Shown here: one piece after another, positions 31,320 to 40,835 of the stretch
Layout of the letters: each line of letters opens with the position of its first letter
How positions within the stretch are numbered: the stretch's first letter is position 1
Source of the DNA: Ectothiorhodospiraceae bacterium BW-2
Lineage (GTDB): Bacteria; Pseudomonadota; Gammaproteobacteria; Thiohalomonadales; Thiohalomonadaceae
Length of the DNA: 64,000 nt
Direction: 5' to 3'
Assembly: GCA_008375315.1 (NCBI GenBank)
Contig: CP032507.1
Span: 1,240,001 to 1,304,000, forward strand
The notes under the pieces: model-generated
The model's database searches: none
What the model saw: only the letters and a program-made list of their open reading frames with translations
What the model was told of the DNA's origin: nothing
Program-made: the position numbers and the translations under genes

Positions 31320-32066
31320 ATGCCATTTTTCCACGGCCCCCGCTATCTGCTCAAAGGGCTACAGCTAGTTGTTCAGCCGGGCATCCGCCCCTATGTCATT
31401 CTGCCGCTTATAATCAATCTGCTGCTCTTTATTGGCGGCACTTGGCTAGCGATGAGCCAGTTAGAGGGGGTGATTAGTCAATGGCTTAGCGGACTGCCCA
31501 CCTGGTTACAGTGGCTAGAGGGCCTGCTATGGCTACTAGCACTGGCGGTGGTGCTAGTGCTGCTCTACTTTACCCTCACCCTCGTCGGTACCCTCATTGC
31601 GGCCCCCTTTCACGCCCTACTCTCGGCGGCCGTTGAACGCCACTACCGCCGAACCCTTGAGGGTGAGGAGCTGGAGCGGCCAATATGGCAAGAGCTTCCC
31701 CATCTGTTGCTAGAGGAGTGGCGCAAACTGCGCTACTACCTCGCCCGAGCGATTCCGCTACTGCTACTAATGTTCATTCCCGGTCTCGCCCTCATCGCCT
31801 CACCGCTCTGGTTTCTCTTTACCGCTTGGATGGTGGGATTGACCTATCTGGCCTACCCGTTCGATAACCACCATACCCCCTTTGCTCAACAGCGACACTC
31901 GCTAGGCAATAGACGCTCTAGCTGTTTCAGCTACGGTCTCACCACTCTACTAGCCACCCTGATTCCCGGCATCAACTTTCTGATTATGCCCATTGCCGTC
32001 GCTGGGGCCACAGCGCTCTGGTTAGAGCAGATAGCGCCACAACAGGAGGAAGAGGATGTCGCTTAA
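31320..32066 (+). CDS. cysZ: CysZ/EI24-family membrane protein
   Basis: 248 residues with four to five hydrophobic segments and the family pattern 'GPRYLLKGLQLVVQPGIRPYVILPLIINLLLF' at the N-terminus. CysZ is an inner-membrane sulfate transport protein. 'AAPFHALLSAAVE' and 'YPFDNHHTPFAQQR' are also conserved in the family. cysG lies 5 kb downstream but not in the same transcript. The last codons overlap the next gene by 11 bases. Confidence 0.85.
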   Translation: MPFFHGPRYLLKGLQLVVQPGIRPYVILPLIINLLLFIGGTWLAMSQLEGVISQWLSGLPTWLQWLEGLLWLLALAVVLVLLYFTLTLVGTLIAAPFHALLSAAVERHYRRTLEGEELERPIWQELPHLLLEEWRKLRYYLARAIPLLLLMFIPGLALIASPLWFLFTAWMVGLTYLAYPFDNHHTPFAQQRHSLGNRRSSCFSYGLTTLLATLIPGINFLIMPIAVAGATALWLEQIAPQQEEEDVA

Positions 32067-32523
32067 AAAAGAGATTCTGCTAGTCGAGGATGATCTGCTC
32101 CAGATCGACACCATTCGAGCCATTATTCATACCCTCCCCTCTATCGATAAATTGACCGTACTGCAAAGCGGAGAGGAGGCGCTCGCTTATCTGCTCCCAG
32201 CGCAGCCCCATCAACCCCAATTAGAGTCCCTCCCTAACCTGCTACTGCTCGATCTTAATCTGCCTAACCTAAGCGGTCTGGAGGTGCTAAAACAGCTACG
32301 CCAACACTCCCGCACCGAGCTACTACCGATTGTGATGTTCACCGCTAGTGGTGATGAGGCGTGTCGTGCCGAAGCCTACCGTCTAGGAGTGAACAGCTTT
32401 GTACTCAAACCGGTCGATATAGAGCAGTTTACCCGCGCAGTCGCCCACATGGCGATCTACTGGACTGCCGTTAATGAGAGTGATAACGATGACCAAACTC
32501 AAGGGCCGCTAGTGGTGTTATAA
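32056..32523 (+). CDS. Single-domain response regulator
   Basis: 155 residues, a stand-alone receiver domain of the Rcp1/phytochrome-associated type. 'LVEDD' near residue 10, the phospho-acceptor Asp in 'LLLLDLNLPNLSGLEVL', a Thr/Ser in 'MFTASGDE' and Lys in 'VLKPVD' are all present. No output domain, so it acts by protein contact. It overlaps the cysZ 3' end, and no histidine kinase is beside it. The facing gene is a REC-hemerythrin protein. Confidence 0.85.
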   Translation: MSLKKEILLVEDDLLQIDTIRAIIHTLPSIDKLTVLQSGEEALAYLLPAQPHQPQLESLPNLLLLDLNLPNLSGLEVLKQLRQHSRTELLPIVMFTASGDEACRAEAYRLGVNSFVLKPVDIEQFTRAVAHMAIYWTAVNESDNDDQTQGPLVVL

Positions 32524-32526
32524 CCC

Positions 32527-33321
32527 CTAATCGAGTCGCAACAACTGCTTCTGTAACTGAGCAATAAAGTCAAGAAAGTGGTAGTCGTGGCCTAGCTCAT
32601 TTAGAAGCGACAGTAGCGGCAGTTTCAGCAACGGCACCTCGCCTCCCGCTATCGCGGCACGAGTCTGCGTGGTTAGAGTTCGAAAGTGGTTCAAAATAAT
32701 CTGATGCGCCTGCAGATGCTGGCGCAGTTCGGGGTAGTTATGGTTGACCATAAACCCCTCCTCAAAATGGAAGTGGCGCTGCAACACCTGCCCAAACTCG
32801 CCTAGATCCTGCAATAACTGAGCCCTCATCGGCCGCCGTGTAAGAGCCGTCTGTAGCTGTGCGAAGAGTCTGAATAGCTGCTGATGCTCTAGCTCAATCT
32901 GCTGCAGGTAGTTATCGATCACCACACCTAACTGCCGGTGAACAGTGTGTATAAATCGCTTTGGATCAAACGGCTTTAGCATAATAGCGGCAATCTGCTG
33001 CTTAATGAGCTGCTCACTGTCGTAGCGATTGAGCACCGAAGTCAACACCATTAGGGCCGTGCGTGGATAGCTCTGCTTGACATGGGCGACAAAGTCGAGC
33101 ATATCGATATTAAATGGGTTATCGACTAGCAAGACATCGAGATCGATAATAATGACATCACTATAGTCGCTCTGATTCATACCCGACCAAGCATTATCGA
33201 TCAATCGATAGTGAGTCAGACGAAACAGATCGCTGCGTAACATATTGGTTAGCAACATCGAATCGACAGGATTGCTCTCAACCAGAGTGATGGAGAAGTA
33301 TCGTCCCATATTAAAGTGCAA
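32527..33321 (-). CDS. Receiver-like domain fused to hemerythrin
   Basis: 264 residues. The first ~130 look like a receiver domain ('ITLVESNPVDSMLL', 'VIIIDLDVLLVDNP', 'IAAIMLKPFDPKRF'), with the phospho-acceptor Asp probably kept. The C-terminal ~130 are hemerythrin-like with 'EHQQLFRLF', 'HFHFEEGFM' and 'HLQAHQIIL', the His/Glu ligands of a di-iron site. The last motif ('GHDYHFLDF') does not have the usual H-x4-D spacing, so metal binding should not be assumed. Hemerythrins bind oxygen or nitric oxide, so this is probably an O2- or redox-responsive signalling protein. It converges with the response regulator gene, 4 bases apart. Confidence 0.78.
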   Translation of the reverse strand: MHFNMGRYFSITLVESNPVDSMLLTNMLRSDLFRLTHYRLIDNAWSGMNQSDYSDVIIIDLDVLLVDNPFNIDMLDFVAHVKQSYPRTALMVLTSVLNRYDSEQLIKQQIAAIMLKPFDPKRFIHTVHRQLGVVIDNYLQQIELEHQQLFRLFAQLQTALTRRPMRAQLLQDLGEFGQVLQRHFHFEEGFMVNHNYPELRQHLQAHQIILNHFRTLTTQTRAAIAGGEVPLLKLPLLSLLNELGHDYHFLDFIAQLQKQLLRLD

Positions 33322-33393
33322 TGGCTAGCTGTTCATTGCTCTTGCTTTCCCCCCTCCAACCTCCCCCAGCGGGGGAGGGTCGGGGTGAACTTC

Positions 33394-33798
33394 TCAATTA
33401 TTCTTAGCGCCTTGGGCAACCCACTGACTCAGCGTGACAATCTCCTGCTCAGTCATCGGCTCCTTACCGTGCGGCATAGTGATTGACGGGTCGGCCTTCC
33501 CCTCAATCAGACGGTTCAGGGTACTGCTTACCGGACTCCCCGGCTCGACAATCTTGCCAAATTTAGTCCCCTTCATCAGCTCATCGTAGCTAGATAGCGC
33601 TAACCCGCTCTCCTGATAGCCACTACCTGCAGGGGGAGTATGACACTCAACGCAATTTTTCTGCAAAATGGGCATCACATCGCTCTTAAAACTTATCTCG
33701 CGCGGCGCATCACTGCCACAACCGGCCACCATCAACGAGCCACAGAGCGCTGCACCGGCAGCCATCACACCATACTTTGTCATCATTTCATTCCTCAA
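33394..33798 (-). CDS. c-type cytochrome lipoprotein
   Basis: 134 residues. The N-terminus is a lipoprotein signal ('MVAGC' lipobox with Cys near 27). One heme-binding motif C-V-E-C-H lies near residue 50, and a distal 'TMPHG' supplies the candidate Met ligand. The pattern 'DVMPILQKNCVECH' matches the PSCyt1-like cytochrome family. It is probably a periplasm-facing, membrane-anchored electron carrier; its partner is unknown. The start at MRNEMM could instead be the internal ATG five codons later. Confidence 0.85.
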   Translation of the reverse strand: MRNEMMTKYGVMAAGAALCGSLMVAGCGSDAPREISFKSDVMPILQKNCVECHTPPAGSGYQESGLALSSYDELMKGTKFGKIVEPGSPVSSTLNRLIEGKADPSITMPHGKEPMTEQEIVTLSQWVAQGAKNN

Positions 33799-33998
33799 TT
33801 AATCGGGGTTAGCAGTTATTTTGCGCCCATTATCGCCGTTATTGGCCACAGAGACAAATCTCAACCGCCAATTTATCTCTCCCAAGCTACCACCGTGGCG
33901 AGGGTTTGGTTAAAATCGGCCTCAATTTTCACCCCATGACGGTCGATTAACACTCAACAGACCTTAAACTCAATCGGACAACCCACCGGAATCCTGCT

Positions 33999-34535
33999 AT
34001 GAGCCATCCCTCATTTTACGCCGAAGATGCGTTTGCCTATGTCAAAATCTACAATGAATTGGTGATTAAAAATATAGAGCAAATTAATGATTACAAAGAC
34101 GATTTTGAGAAAAGATATTGGGACGGCAACACCGAAGATCACTTCTACTACATCCGTTTACGCGCCATTGAGCATGCCCTAGACTACAAAGCGACCGGCA
34201 AATCCCCCACCGGCATGGTCATGTTGAACAAAGATACAGCCAATATCAAAGATCTGAACGAAAAGGCGTGGGTCAACCAGCATGCCAAAATGGAGATGCG
34301 CATCAAAGAGCTCGATCAAGAGAAGAAGGAGCTAAACGGCAATATCGCCAAATACGAAAAGCTGCTCAAAGAGAGCCACAGCCGTGAAGATGAGCTAAAA
34401 AACGAAGTCCGACGCCGCGACCGCGCCCTGCGGGAGGCGAAAACCCAAAAAATTAACCTCCAAGGGGTCTATACCATGATCTTCGCGATCATGCTGACCA
34501 TTATCCTCCTGCTCAGCTGGGATAAATTCGGTTAA
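33999..34535 (+). CDS. Tail-anchored coiled-coil protein of unknown function
   Basis: 178 residues, unrecognised. The N-terminal third is acidic and aromatic-rich ('FYAEDAFAYVKIYNELVIKNIEQ'). Residues about 85-150 are a highly charged coiled coil ('MRIKELDQEKKELNGNIAKYEKLLKES'). The C-terminus is a single membrane segment ('TMIFAIMLTIILLLSW') followed by only 'DKFG'. The topology suggests an inner-membrane tail anchor with the bulk in the cytoplasm. Flanked by the cytochrome gene (divergent) and gor. Confidence 0.7.
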   Translation: MSHPSFYAEDAFAYVKIYNELVIKNIEQINDYKDDFEKRYWDGNTEDHFYYIRLRAIEHALDYKATGKSPTGMVMLNKDTANIKDLNEKAWVNQHAKMEMRIKELDQEKKELNGNIAKYEKLLKESHSREDELKNEVRRRDRALREAKTQKINLQGVYTMIFAIMLTIILLLSWDKFG

Positions 34536-34572
34536 CCCCGAGCGGCCCTCTAACTCAGCCTAGAACTACCAA

Positions 34573-34600
34573 TTGACACCCTCCGTTAGTCTGCTACCAT
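34573..34600 (+). promoter_or_regulatory. Sigma70-like promoter of the gor operon
   Basis: Perfect TTGACA at 34573-34578, 16 bases, then TACCAT at 34595-34600, about 50 bases before the gor start. It probably drives gor and the overlapping carbonic anhydrase gene. Confidence 0.55.
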
Positions 34601-34649
34601 CTCCCCCCTGCACCTATCTCTCTAACCCCACCTGCACGGAGCCCTCGGC

Positions 34650-35999
34650 ATGAGCAAACACTACGATCTTCTAGCCATTGGTGGCGGCAGCGGTGGCCTC
34701 TCGGCCGCCGAACGCGCCGCTCTCTACGGAAAGACCACCGCAGTGGTCGAAATGGGCCGCATCGGCGGCACCTGCGTTAATGTCGGCTGCGTACCTAAAA
34801 AAGTGATGTGGAATGCAGCCACCATCGCCCACGCCCTCCACGACGCGAAAGGATATGGCTTTGATCTCACCCTCAACGGCTTTAGTTGGCCCGATTTGGT
34901 ACAAAAGCGGGAAAACTACATTAACGGCATTAACGACTGGTACGGCAACTATCTAAAAGATTCCAATATCGACTGGCTCCGTGGTCAGGCGCGATTTATC
35001 GACAGCCGTACCGTTGAGGTCAATGGCCAACACTACAGCGCCGATCATATTGTCATCGCCCCCGGAAGCTACCCCTCGATCCCCGATATCCCCGGTGCCG
35101 ACCACGGCATCACCTCAGATGGCTTTTTTGCGCTGCAACAGCAACCGAAACGGGTCGCCATCGTCGGTGCCGGCTATATTGCAGTCGAGCTAGCGGGGTT
35201 ACTTAACGCACTCGGCAGCGAGGTCGATCTCCTGCTAAGACGGCAGCACTTTTTAGGCAACTTCGATGCGATGCTGCGCGAAACCCTCATGGAGGAGATG
35301 GTTAACGATGGCGTCAACATTCTGCCCAATATCGCCCTTGAGCGGGTTGAAAAGGGGCAGGAGGGTCTATTAACCCTCTACGCCCAAAACGGGCACCAAA
35401 TAGGGGGCTTTGACACCCTCATTTGGGCCATCGGTCGCCAACCTAACAGTGAGGCGCTCAATTTAGCTGCCGCAGGTATCGAGACCGACAGCAACGGCTA
35501 TATTCCGACCGATCGCTACCAGAACACCCATGTAAGTCACATCTATGCGGTCGGTGATGTCACCGGCAGAGCACAGCTTACCCCCGTGGCCATCGCCGCT
35601 GCGCGGCGGCTAAGCGACCGGCTATTTAACCACCAGCCCGAACGCCATCTCGACTACGACAATATCCCCACGGTCATGTTTAGCCACCCCCCTATCGGCA
35701 CGATAGGTCTCACCGAGGGCGAAGCGCGGGAGCGCCACGGCGATGCGGTTAAGATCTACCAAACCCGCTTTACGCCGATGTATAGCGCCATCACCGAACG
35801 CCAGCCGCGTACCGCGATGAAACTGGTCTGTGTCGGTGCCAAAGAGCGAGTGGTCGGCTGCCATATCATTGGCCATGGGGTCGATGAGATGTTACAAGGC
35901 TTCGCGGTAGCGATTAAAATGGGGGCCACTAAAAGCGATCTCGATAATACCGTCGCAATCCACCCTACCAGTAGCGAAGAGCTGGTGACCCTGCGATGA
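34650..35999 (+). CDS. gor: Glutathione-disulfide reductase
   Basis: FAD/NADPH flavoprotein reducing oxidised glutathione. FAD motif '[14 protein letters not shown]' (residues 10-23), redox cysteines in '[13 protein letters not shown]', NADPH motif '[12 protein letters not shown]', second FAD motif 'IYAVGDVTG' and the C-terminal active-site 'HPTSSEE'. The absence of the Ala/Val-rich mercuric-reductase N-domain and the HPTSSEE end favour Gor over other family members. 449 residues. The stop overlaps the next ATG by four bases. Confidence 0.94.
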   Translation: MSKHYDLLAIGGGSGGLSAAERAALYGKTTAVVEMGRIGGTCVNVGCVPKKVMWNAATIAHALHDAKGYGFDLTLNGFSWPDLVQKRENYINGINDWYGNYLKDSNIDWLRGQARFIDSRTVEVNGQHYSADHIVIAPGSYPSIPDIPGADHGITSDGFFALQQQPKRVAIVGAGYIAVELAGLLNALGSEVDLLLRRQHFLGNFDAMLRETLMEEMVNDGVNILPNIALERVEKGQEGLLTLYAQNGHQIGGFDTLIWAIGRQPNSEALNLAAAGIETDSNGYIPTDRYQNTHVSHIYAVGDVTGRAQLTPVAIAAARRLSDRLFNHQPERHLDYDNIPTVMFSHPPIGTIGLTEGEARERHGDAVKIYQTRFTPMYSAITERQPRTAMKLVCVGAKERVVGCHIIGHGVDEMLQGFAVAIKMGATKSDLDNTVAIHPTSSEELVTLR

Positions 36000-36529
36000 G
36001 CCACACCCTACGCCCCTTTCGCGGCACTCTGCCGACCATCGGCGAGCGCAGCTATATCGATCCGATGGCAACCGTTATCGGCGATGTCATCATCGGCCAC
36101 GACTGCTCTATCTGGCCGATGGTCTCAATTCGCGCTGATGTGAACCATATTCGTATCGGCCACCGTACCAATATTCAGGACGGCTCGGTACTCCATGTCA
36201 CCCACGCCCACTCTGCCGCCCCGCCGGAGGGGTTTAGGTTAACTATTGGCGATGAGGTCACCGTCGGCCACAACGCCACCCTGCATGGCTGCACTATCCA
36301 CAATCGGGTACTGGTCGGCATGGGCTCTACCGTACTCGATGGCGCGGTACTGGAGGAGGGGGTGCTGCTCGGTGCCGGCAGCTTAGTACCGCCTGGAAAG
36401 GTGCTGACAGGCGGCTATCTTTGGGTCGGCGCACCGGCCAAAAAGTATCGGCCACTGACCGAGGCCGAACAGCAGTGGCTCGCCTACTCGGCGCAGCACT
36501 ACTGTGAACTAAAAAACGACTATCTATAA
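35996..36529 (+). CDS. Gamma carbonic anhydrase family protein (YrdA-type)
   Basis: 177 residues, left-handed beta-helix of hexapeptide repeats ('[29 protein letters not shown]'). The zinc ligands His are visible in 'DGSVLHVTH' and '[12 protein letters not shown]'. Related proteins bind zinc but often lack measurable carbonic anhydrase activity, so the enzymatic role is uncertain. Translationally coupled to gor by an ATGA overlap, an unusual but visible pairing. Confidence 0.88.
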   Translation: MSHTLRPFRGTLPTIGERSYIDPMATVIGDVIIGHDCSIWPMVSIRADVNHIRIGHRTNIQDGSVLHVTHAHSAAPPEGFRLTIGDEVTVGHNATLHGCTIHNRVLVGMGSTVLDGAVLEEGVLLGAGSLVPPGKVLTGGYLWVGAPAKKYRPLTEAEQQWLAYSAQHYCELKNDYL

Positions 36530-36554
36530 GTGACTCTAACCTAATGGAAACGGC

Positions 36555-37961
36555 ATGGATTTTTTACCCATTTTTCTGAATATGGCGAGCCGCCAGGCTC
36601 TGGTTGTCGGTGGCGGCGATGTCGCAACCCGTAAAGTCGCCCTGCTACTCGAAGCCGGCAGCCGCGTCACAGTGGTCAGCCCCCGCTTTACTGAGGCGAT
36701 GGCGCAGATGGCCGAAGATAATCGGGTCACACTCATTAAAAATCCATTTGACGAGAGCCACCTACAGCAGTGCGATCTAGTCTTCGCCGCGACCAATGAT
36801 GCCCAGATTAACCAAAAGATCGCCACCCTCGCTACCGCAGCCCATATTCCGGTCAATGTGGTCGATAACCCCGATAGCGGCAGCTTTATTATGCCCTCAA
36901 TCATTGATCGCTCCCCGGTACAGATTGCCATCTCGACCGGTGGTGCCTCGCCGGTATTGGCGCGACTGCTGCGTTCACGACTCGAATCGACCCTCCCCGC
37001 CGCCTATGGCCGACTCGCGACCTTGGTAGAGAGGTTTCGGGAGCAGGTTAAGGGCCGGTTTGAGTCGGTCAACCAGCGACGCCACTTCTGGGAAGGAGTC
37101 CTGCAAGGCGAGGTCGCCGAGCAGATATTTGCCGGCAAGGAGGAGCAGGCCGAGGCGACACTCCGCGAGGCGATTGAGACGGGAGATACGCTCCCTGCCG
37201 GCGAAGTCTATCTCGTCGGTGGCGGGCCGGGCGATCCCGATCTACTCACCTTTCGCGCCCTAAGATTGATGCAGCAGGCCGATGTCATCGTCCACGACAG
37301 ACTCATCTCGACCGAAGTACTCGAACTGACCCGCCGCGACGCCCAACGCATCTATGTCGGCAAAGAGCGCAACCACCACAGTGTCCCGCAAGATCAGATT
37401 AACCAACTGTTAGTCGATCTCGCCAAACAGGGGCGGCGCGTCTGCCGGCTTAAGGGGGGCGATCCGTTTGTCTTTGGTCGCGGCGGCGAAGAGATTGAGA
37501 CCCTCGCCGCCCACGGCGTCAATTTTCAGGTCGTTCCCGGCATTACCGCCGCTCTCGGCACCTCCGCCTATGCCGGTATCCCCCTAACCCACCGCGACTA
37601 CTCTCAGTCGGCCATCTTTGTCACCGGACACCTAAAAGATGGCACCATGAACCTCAACTGGCCGGCACTAGCCCAACCCAACCAGACCGTAGTCTTCTAT
37701 ATGGGGCTCAAGGGGCTGCCGATTCTCTGCCAACAGCTACAGCAGCACGGCCTAGCGAGCGACACCCCGATTGCCCTAGTACAGCAGGCCACCACCCCAA
37801 GACAGCGCCAATTTACCGGCACCCTAGCGACAATGGCCGAGATCATAGCCCACGAAGAGGTACTGCCGCCGACGCTAATTATTGTCGGCCATGTGGTCAA
37901 ACTGCACGATAAACTGGCTTGGTTTCGCTCGCAGATGATGCGTGAACGCAACGAGAAGTGA
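36555..37961 (+). CDS. cysG: Siroheme synthase (CysG)
   Basis: 468 residues, the three-activity fusion. The N-terminal CysG-A domain begins 'MDFLPIFLNMASRQALVVGGGDVATRK' (NAD-binding, precorrin-2 dehydrogenase/ferrochelatase). The C-terminal domain from about residue 215 is SAM-dependent uroporphyrinogen-III methyltransferase, with 'VYLVGGGPGDPDLLTFRAL', 'GDPFVFGRGGEE' and 'PGITAALG'. Siroheme serves sulfite and nitrite reductases; none is in the window. Confidence 0.95.
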   Translation: MDFLPIFLNMASRQALVVGGGDVATRKVALLLEAGSRVTVVSPRFTEAMAQMAEDNRVTLIKNPFDESHLQQCDLVFAATNDAQINQKIATLATAAHIPVNVVDNPDSGSFIMPSIIDRSPVQIAISTGGASPVLARLLRSRLESTLPAAYGRLATLVERFREQVKGRFESVNQRRHFWEGVLQGEVAEQIFAGKEEQAEATLREAIETGDTLPAGEVYLVGGGPGDPDLLTFRALRLMQQADVIVHDRLISTEVLELTRRDAQRIYVGKERNHHSVPQDQINQLLVDLAKQGRRVCRLKGGDPFVFGRGGEEIETLAAHGVNFQVVPGITAALGTSAYAGIPLTHRDYSQSAIFVTGHLKDGTMNLNWPALAQPNQTVVFYMGLKGLPILCQQLQQHGLASDTPIALVQQATTPRQRQFTGTLATMAEIIAHEEVLPPTLIIVGHVVKLHDKLAWFRSQMMRERNEK

Positions 37962-38000
37962 AACCGGCCCTCATTTGAAACCGAAGGAGCAATTAACAGC

Positions 38001-39428
38001 ATGAGCGATACCGCCCAATCTAACCGTACCGCCAACATTATCAAACTCGGTGTTATCCCCGCCATTGCGATTCTAGTTGCGTTTCTGTTCATTAACAGCG
38101 CTTGGTTTCAGACCGATGCCGGCTACACCTATGTCTATCAAAACAACATCTCTGGCCAACTCTCGGTCTATACCGAACCGGGTATCCACTTTCGCCTGCC
38201 CGGCTTCTCTCGCGTGACTGAGTATAAACAGGTAATGACCCTCTCCTTCGGCCACCCCGATAGCGATATTACCACCCGCCAGCTCGATGCTATCGGCGTC
38301 CGCTTTGCCGACACCTATACCGGCACCATTCCAGCCACCTTCCGCTTTAAACTCTCTCCCAATCCGGAGAAGCTGATGCAGATGCATCGTGAGTTTCGTA
38401 ACTTTGAGAATCTCGTCGATTCGATGCTAGTTAAAAACGCCCGCAATGTCACCGTCATTACCGCGACCCAATATACCGGCGAGGAGTTTTTTCAGGGGGG
38501 ATTAAACCAGTTTAAGGCCAAAATGGAGGATCAGCTACGCAACGGCATCTATATTACCGAACGCAAACAGGTGGAGATAGAGCAGACCGATCTCGCCCCG
38601 GTCGGCATGGATCAGGACGACTCAACCAAACTGCGCCGCACCCAACAGCTAGTCTGGAAAACGGTACCGCTATTAAATGACGACGGCACCTTGCAACGCC
38701 AAGTCAACCCGCTAGATCAGTATGGCATTCAGGTAACCCAGGTCACCGTAGGCGATCCAATGCCGGAGCCGCAACTCAACACACTCCTAACCGACAAAAA
38801 ACGGCTAGTCGCCGAACGCATCAAGACCATTCAGGAGCAGGAGACCGCCAAAGCGCAAGCTAAAACCGAGCAGCTAAAGAAAGAGATTGAGCGCACCCGT
38901 GCCGTACAAGATGCCCAGCGCGTTAAAGAGCTAGCGATTATCGCCCAACAAAAAGAGGTCGAAATCGCCAAGCAGATCGCAGAAAGGGAGCGGGTCGAAC
39001 AGCAGAAACTCAAAGATCTAGCGGTCATTCAAAAACAGAAGGAGCTAGAGATTGCCGAAGCGAACCGCAATATTCAAAAGGCCAACGCCGAGTCGGCCAA
39101 ATTTGAGGCCGAAGCGATCTTAGCCAAAGGGAACGCCGAGGCGACGATTATCGCCGCCAAATATACCGCCTATGGTGCCAATAAAGAGGTCTATTTAGCT
39201 GAAATTAATCGCGATATTGCCGCCGAGCTCTACCAAAATCTGCGCCACTTTAAGATCGAGATGCCAACTAACTATGTCGCCGGCAGCGGTAGTGGTGCCG
39301 GCCACTCACTTAACACCAATCTCGACATTATCTCCGCCTTTGCCGCCATGGGGCTGATGCAGCAGTTGCAACCGGAGCCTACCCCCCCCAAATCCCCCTC
39401 TACCCCACCGATCATTCCGCTTCAATAA
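38001..39428 (+). CDS. SPFH/band 7 domain membrane protein
   Basis: 475 residues. One N-terminal membrane segment (about 13-33, 'IIKLGVIPAIAILVAFLFI') and an SPFH domain (about 40-260; 'VYQNNISGQLSVYTEPGIHFRLPGF') are followed by a long charged coiled coil (about 275-370; 'KAQAKTEQLKKEIERTRAVQ') and an alanine-rich 'AEAILAKGNAEATIIAAKYTAYG' segment typical of flotillin/HflC relatives. The C-terminus is proline-rich. Such proteins form large membrane-domain assemblies; the partner is unknown. A good ribosome site 'AAGGAG' precedes the start. Co-directional with the redox genes downstream. Confidence 0.85.
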   Translation: MSDTAQSNRTANIIKLGVIPAIAILVAFLFINSAWFQTDAGYTYVYQNNISGQLSVYTEPGIHFRLPGFSRVTEYKQVMTLSFGHPDSDITTRQLDAIGVRFADTYTGTIPATFRFKLSPNPEKLMQMHREFRNFENLVDSMLVKNARNVTVITATQYTGEEFFQGGLNQFKAKMEDQLRNGIYITERKQVEIEQTDLAPVGMDQDDSTKLRRTQQLVWKTVPLLNDDGTLQRQVNPLDQYGIQVTQVTVGDPMPEPQLNTLLTDKKRLVAERIKTIQEQETAKAQAKTEQLKKEIERTRAVQDAQRVKELAIIAQQKEVEIAKQIAERERVEQQKLKDLAVIQKQKELEIAEANRNIQKANAESAKFEAEAILAKGNAEATIIAAKYTAYGANKEVYLAEINRDIAAELYQNLRHFKIEMPTNYVAGSGSGAGHSLNTNLDIISAFAAMGLMQQLQPEPTPPKSPSTPPIIPLQ

Positions 39429-39450
39429 GCTAGTTAAAGGAGCCTTAACC

Positions 39451-39720
39451 ATGTCTCAACCGCGCGTTAAAATCTACAGCACCGGCACCTGCCCGATCTG
39501 CGATAAAACTAAAGCCCTGCTCTCTAAGTGGGAGATCCCCTACCATGAAGCGCGGGTCGATATCGATCGTGAGCAGCTAAAGCAGATGTTAGAGCAGACT
39601 AACCACGCCCGCTCAGTGCCACAAATAGTGATCGATGATCGCTGGATTGGCGGCTTTAGCGAACTCACAGAGCTGCACATGGAGGGAGAGCTGGATCATC
39701 TAGTCGCACCCGACGCCTGA
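39451..39720 (+). CDS. Glutaredoxin
   Basis: 89 residues with the redox motif C-P-I-C near residue 14, the cis-proline segment 'SVPQIVID' and 'WIGGFSEL' (the GSH-binding 'GG-D/E' motif). Class I dithiol glutaredoxin fold. Follows the SPFH gene by 22 bases with AAAGGAG before the ATG. The neighbouring thioredoxin and the glutathione reductase upstream make a small thiol-redox cluster. Confidence 0.88.
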   Translation: MSQPRVKIYSTGTCPICDKTKALLSKWEIPYHEARVDIDREQLKQMLEQTNHARSVPQIVIDDRWIGGFSELTELHMEGELDHLVAPDA

Positions 39721-39737
39721 TCTACCCGATACCCGCC

Positions 39738-39983
39738 ATGAAAGAGCCAAGTTACAGCAAATGGCCGCTAAGAATCCGTGTCTATCAGGGCCACTGGTCG
39801 ATTACCTACCACGAACAGAGCGGCAAACTACTGCATGTGATGAATGCGGCTAGCCAGATTGAAGCCTTTCGCGCTGCCGATAAGCTCTCCAACCTCTACC
39901 ACTATGATGGTGAAGTGCTACTGCAGAGTGATACCGAAAATCAGCTAGTCAACATCCATAAAATTATGCATTTTCGTGACTAA
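39738..39983 (+). CDS. Small conserved-looking protein of unknown function
   Basis: 81 residues, not recognised. It is rich in aromatic and charged residues ('SKWPLRIRVYQGHWSITYHE'), has no Cys, no signal peptide and no membrane segment. It fits exactly between glutaredoxin (17 bases) and the thioredoxin gene (26 bases) on the same strand, which argues that it is a real gene of this transcript. Confidence 0.6.
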   Translation: MKEPSYSKWPLRIRVYQGHWSITYHEQSGKLLHVMNAASQIEAFRAADKLSNLYHYDGEVLLQSDTENQLVNIHKIMHFRD

Positions 39984-40009
39984 CACAAACCGTAAGGAGA
40001 GAGAGCTAG

Positions 40010-40828
40010 ATGAGTCAACTTATCGATGTGAACGCCAGTAACTTTCAACAGATCGTTATCGAAGGCTCTGCCGACCACTATGTCGTCGTCGATTTTTGGG
40101 CACCTTGGTGTAACCCCTGTAAAGTTCTCAAACCGCTACTAGAGCAGCTCGCCCCAGAGTATGGCTATACCCTAGCCAAAATAGATACCGAGCAGGAGCA
40201 GCAGCTAGCGGCCGAACATGGCATTCGCGGCATTCCCGATGTGCGGCTCTACTATAACGGCCAGCTCGTTGATAACTTCTCAGGCGCCTTGCCCGAGAGT
40301 GAGATTCGCGCCTTCTTAGAAAAATATATGCGCTCGGCACTTGGCCGTGAGCTCGACACTCTCAACACGCTAGCACAGAGCGGCGATATAGTCGCTGCCA
40401 AAGCTGGATATGAGGCGTTGATGGCTAAACATCCGCACCATAGTGCGCTTAAACTCGATGTCGCCCGCTTCCTGTTTGAACAGGGCGAGACCGATGAGGG
40501 CACTGAACTCCTCTCCGCCATCAAAATGGGCGATGATCACTACGATGCTGCCCAAAATCTACTCACCATGAGCCACTTTAACCGCGCCTGCCAACAACGA
40601 GATAGTGCCGCAGCGGGGGTAGCTAGCCACTACGCCGAAGGGGCCTGTGCCGCACTCGATGGCGACTACTCAACCGCCCTAGCCAGCTTCCTAAAAGTGG
40701 TGCAACTCGATAAAAACTACCAAGATCAAGCCGGTCGCAAAGCGATGCTAGTTATCTTTGGGCTCTTAGGCAGCGACGATCCGATGGTAAAACAGTACCA
40801 GCGCAAATTAGCGATGTTTATGAATTGA
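40010..40828 (+). CDS. CnoX-like thioredoxin with TPR C-terminus
   Basis: 272 residues. The first ~105 are a thioredoxin fold with W-A-P-W-C-N-P-C-K near residue 35 and cis-Pro 'GIRGIPDVRLY'. The rest is the TPR-like YbbN/CnoX domain ('ALGRELDTLNTLAQSGDIVAAKAGYEAL'). CnoX proteins are holdases linked to protein folding under oxidative stress. Unlike E. coli CnoX, both active-site cysteines are present, so redox activity is likely. A strong 'AAGGAGAGAGA' ribosome site precedes it. Confidence 0.87.
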   Translation: MSQLIDVNASNFQQIVIEGSADHYVVVDFWAPWCNPCKVLKPLLEQLAPEYGYTLAKIDTEQEQQLAAEHGIRGIPDVRLYYNGQLVDNFSGALPESEIRAFLEKYMRSALGRELDTLNTLAQSGDIVAAKAGYEALMAKHPHHSALKLDVARFLFEQGETDEGTELLSAIKMGDDHYDAAQNLLTMSHFNRACQQRDSAAAGVASHYAEGACAALDGDYSTALASFLKVVQLDKNYQDQAGRKAMLVIFGLLGSDDPMVKQYQRKLAMFMN

Positions 40829-40835
40829 GCAACAG

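Noticed and set aside
33357-33379. Terminator CCTCCCCCAGCGGGGGAGG after the cytochrome gene
   Set aside because: Good hairpin but no T run on either strand; a similar CCCAGCGGGGGAG occurs near 8030, so it may be a small repeat.
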